A stretch of DNA of 64,000 nucleotides, taken from assembly GCA_041538025.1 (NCBI GenBank), contig JBGOEV010000006.1, positions 9,327 to 73,326 on the forward strand, read 5' to 3'. The stretch's first letter is position 1; each line of letters starts with the position of its first letter. The notes under the pieces are model-generated. The model was not told the origin of the DNA, did not search any database, and saw only the letters and a program-made list of their open reading frames with translations. Origin of the DNA: Thermosaccharophagus gerlachensis. GTDB lineage: Bacteria; Armatimonadota; Fervidibacteria; Fervidibacterales; Thermosaccharophagaceae. Position numbers and translations under genes: made by a program. Shown here piece after piece: positions 63,685 to 64,000 of the stretch.

Positions 63685-63945
63685 ATGACGCGAGACGAGA
63701 TAAAAGCCAGACTTAAAGAGATGCTCATTGAAAGACTCTTCTTGAACATAACACCAGACCAGATCCCAGATGATAAACCACTTATGGAAACGCTCGGAAT
63801 TGACTCTGTAGCTCTCTTTGAAGTCGTGGTAGGGCTTGAAGACGAATTCGGTATCACTCTTGAAGAGTCAGAGTTTGACATCTCTCTCTTCAGCAACATC
63901 AACACAATGGCTCAGTTCGTTGAAACCAAACTCTCCTCTACATAA
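63685..63945 (+). CDS. Acyl carrier protein
   Basis: 86-residue four-helix carrier protein. The phosphopantetheine attachment Ser is in ETLGIDSVALFEVVVGLEDEF, which has the G-I-D-S pattern (fatty acid type is usually DSLD). The N-terminal ERLFLNITPDQIPDDKPLM and the acidic helices are typical. It is not next to fatty acid genes but follows a GT2 glycosyltransferase, so it may be a dedicated carrier for a lipid or secondary pathway that continues beyond the window. ATG at 63685 follows GGGAGAGTGAAAGGGA. Confidence 0.88.
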   Translation: MTRDEIKARLKEMLIERLFLNITPDQIPDDKPLMETLGIDSVALFEVVVGLEDEFGITLEESEFDISLFSNINTMAQFVETKLSST

Positions 63946-63970
63946 ACACCCCCTCCTTGCCCCAACATGC

Positions 63971-64000
63971 CTTTCAATCCCACTATGGTGCGATTGCGAC
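63971..64000 (-). CRISPR. Probable terminal CRISPR repeat at window edge
   Basis: The last 30 bases, read on the minus strand, start GTCGCAATCG and end GGGATTGAAAG. A 30-base element with a 3' ATTGAAAG handle is the hallmark of Cas6-processed type I or type III repeats. An imperfect internal palindrome (ATC, CAC, loop TATG, GTG, GAT, with one mismatch) is also typical. Only one copy is visible because the window stops exactly at its end, so repetition cannot be shown. If the handle orientation holds, transcription runs leftwards and this is the leader-distal repeat. It begins 25 bases after the acyl carrier protein gene. Confidence 0.6.

Noticed and set aside
1..64000. tRNA genes, insertion sequences, phage or integrase genes
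   Set aside because: I checked the gaps for tRNA-like cloverleaf and T-loop patterns and the proteins for transposase or integrase motifs; none was convincing.

Overview
The window looks like a thermophilic, Gram-negative-type (diderm) bacterium with moderate GC content. It carries a lipid A gene run (lpxC, fabZ, lpxA, lpxB, an MsbA-like exporter, waaA), System I cytochrome c maturation (ccmF) and Tat-exported sugar enzymes. It also has an isoaspartyl repair methyltransferase and a TrmB with the long C-terminal extension known from hyperthermophiles. Gene content (DUF1080, Gfo/Idh/MocA, xylose-isomerase-like TIM barrels, a DUF6784/DUF6785-like membrane protein) suggests the Armatimonadota/Fervidibacterota neighbourhood or another polysaccharide-degrading lineage. 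No rRNA is present, so this placement is inference. Genes are tightly packed. I saw no insertion sequence, prophage or tRNA.

Layout, left half. 0-1 kb: the 3' end of folP and an hsp20. 1-4.2 kb (minus): secD-secF. 4.4-7.5 kb (plus): riboflavin genes ribD-ribE-ribBA without ribH. 7.5-9.4 kb (minus): an MFS transporter and a DUF1080 hydrolase. 9.6-11.3 kb (plus): a Dph6-like ATP pyrophosphatase paired with an AmrS-type radical SAM enzyme. 11.3-17.8 kb (minus): ccmF, hemA, a heptaheme c/b fusion resembling CbcL in architecture, and a 16-heme cytochrome. This reads as a heme-supply, cytochrome-assembly and electron-export unit. 17.8-31 kb: carbohydrate genes (Gfo/Idh, Tat aldo/keto reductase, a giant GH2, a GH52-like glycosidase, a sugar epimerase, a ferredoxin-tailed aldo/keto reductase), an HD protein and an orphan ParB-like protein. 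The largest gene-free stretch, 19.16-19.62 kb, holds a candidate structured RNA with its own near-consensus promoter.

Layout, right half. 31-36 kb: CCA-adding enzyme, a divergent galactokinase-like protein, Fur and IspH. 36-52.5 kb: sixteen co-directional plus-strand genes. These run from a Ser/Thr kinase, VWA and zinc-ribbon module through folC, a TIM-barrel isomerase, NfeD/SPFH and two unknown proteins to pcm and the lipid A genes. 52.5-61.5 kb (minus): trmB, a DUF6785-like membrane protein, a sodium symporter, a sigma-54 activator and a PPi-type phosphofructokinase, closed by a strong intrinsic terminator, then a cupin epimerase and era. 61.7-63.9 kb (plus): a sugar isomerase, a GT2 glycosyltransferase and an acyl carrier protein. 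The last 30 bases look like one CRISPR repeat, so an array probably starts at the window edge.

Ribosome-binding sites close to GGAGGTGA are very common here and often contain an in-frame GTG. Many starts below were therefore moved 6-15 bases downstream of the longest ORF.
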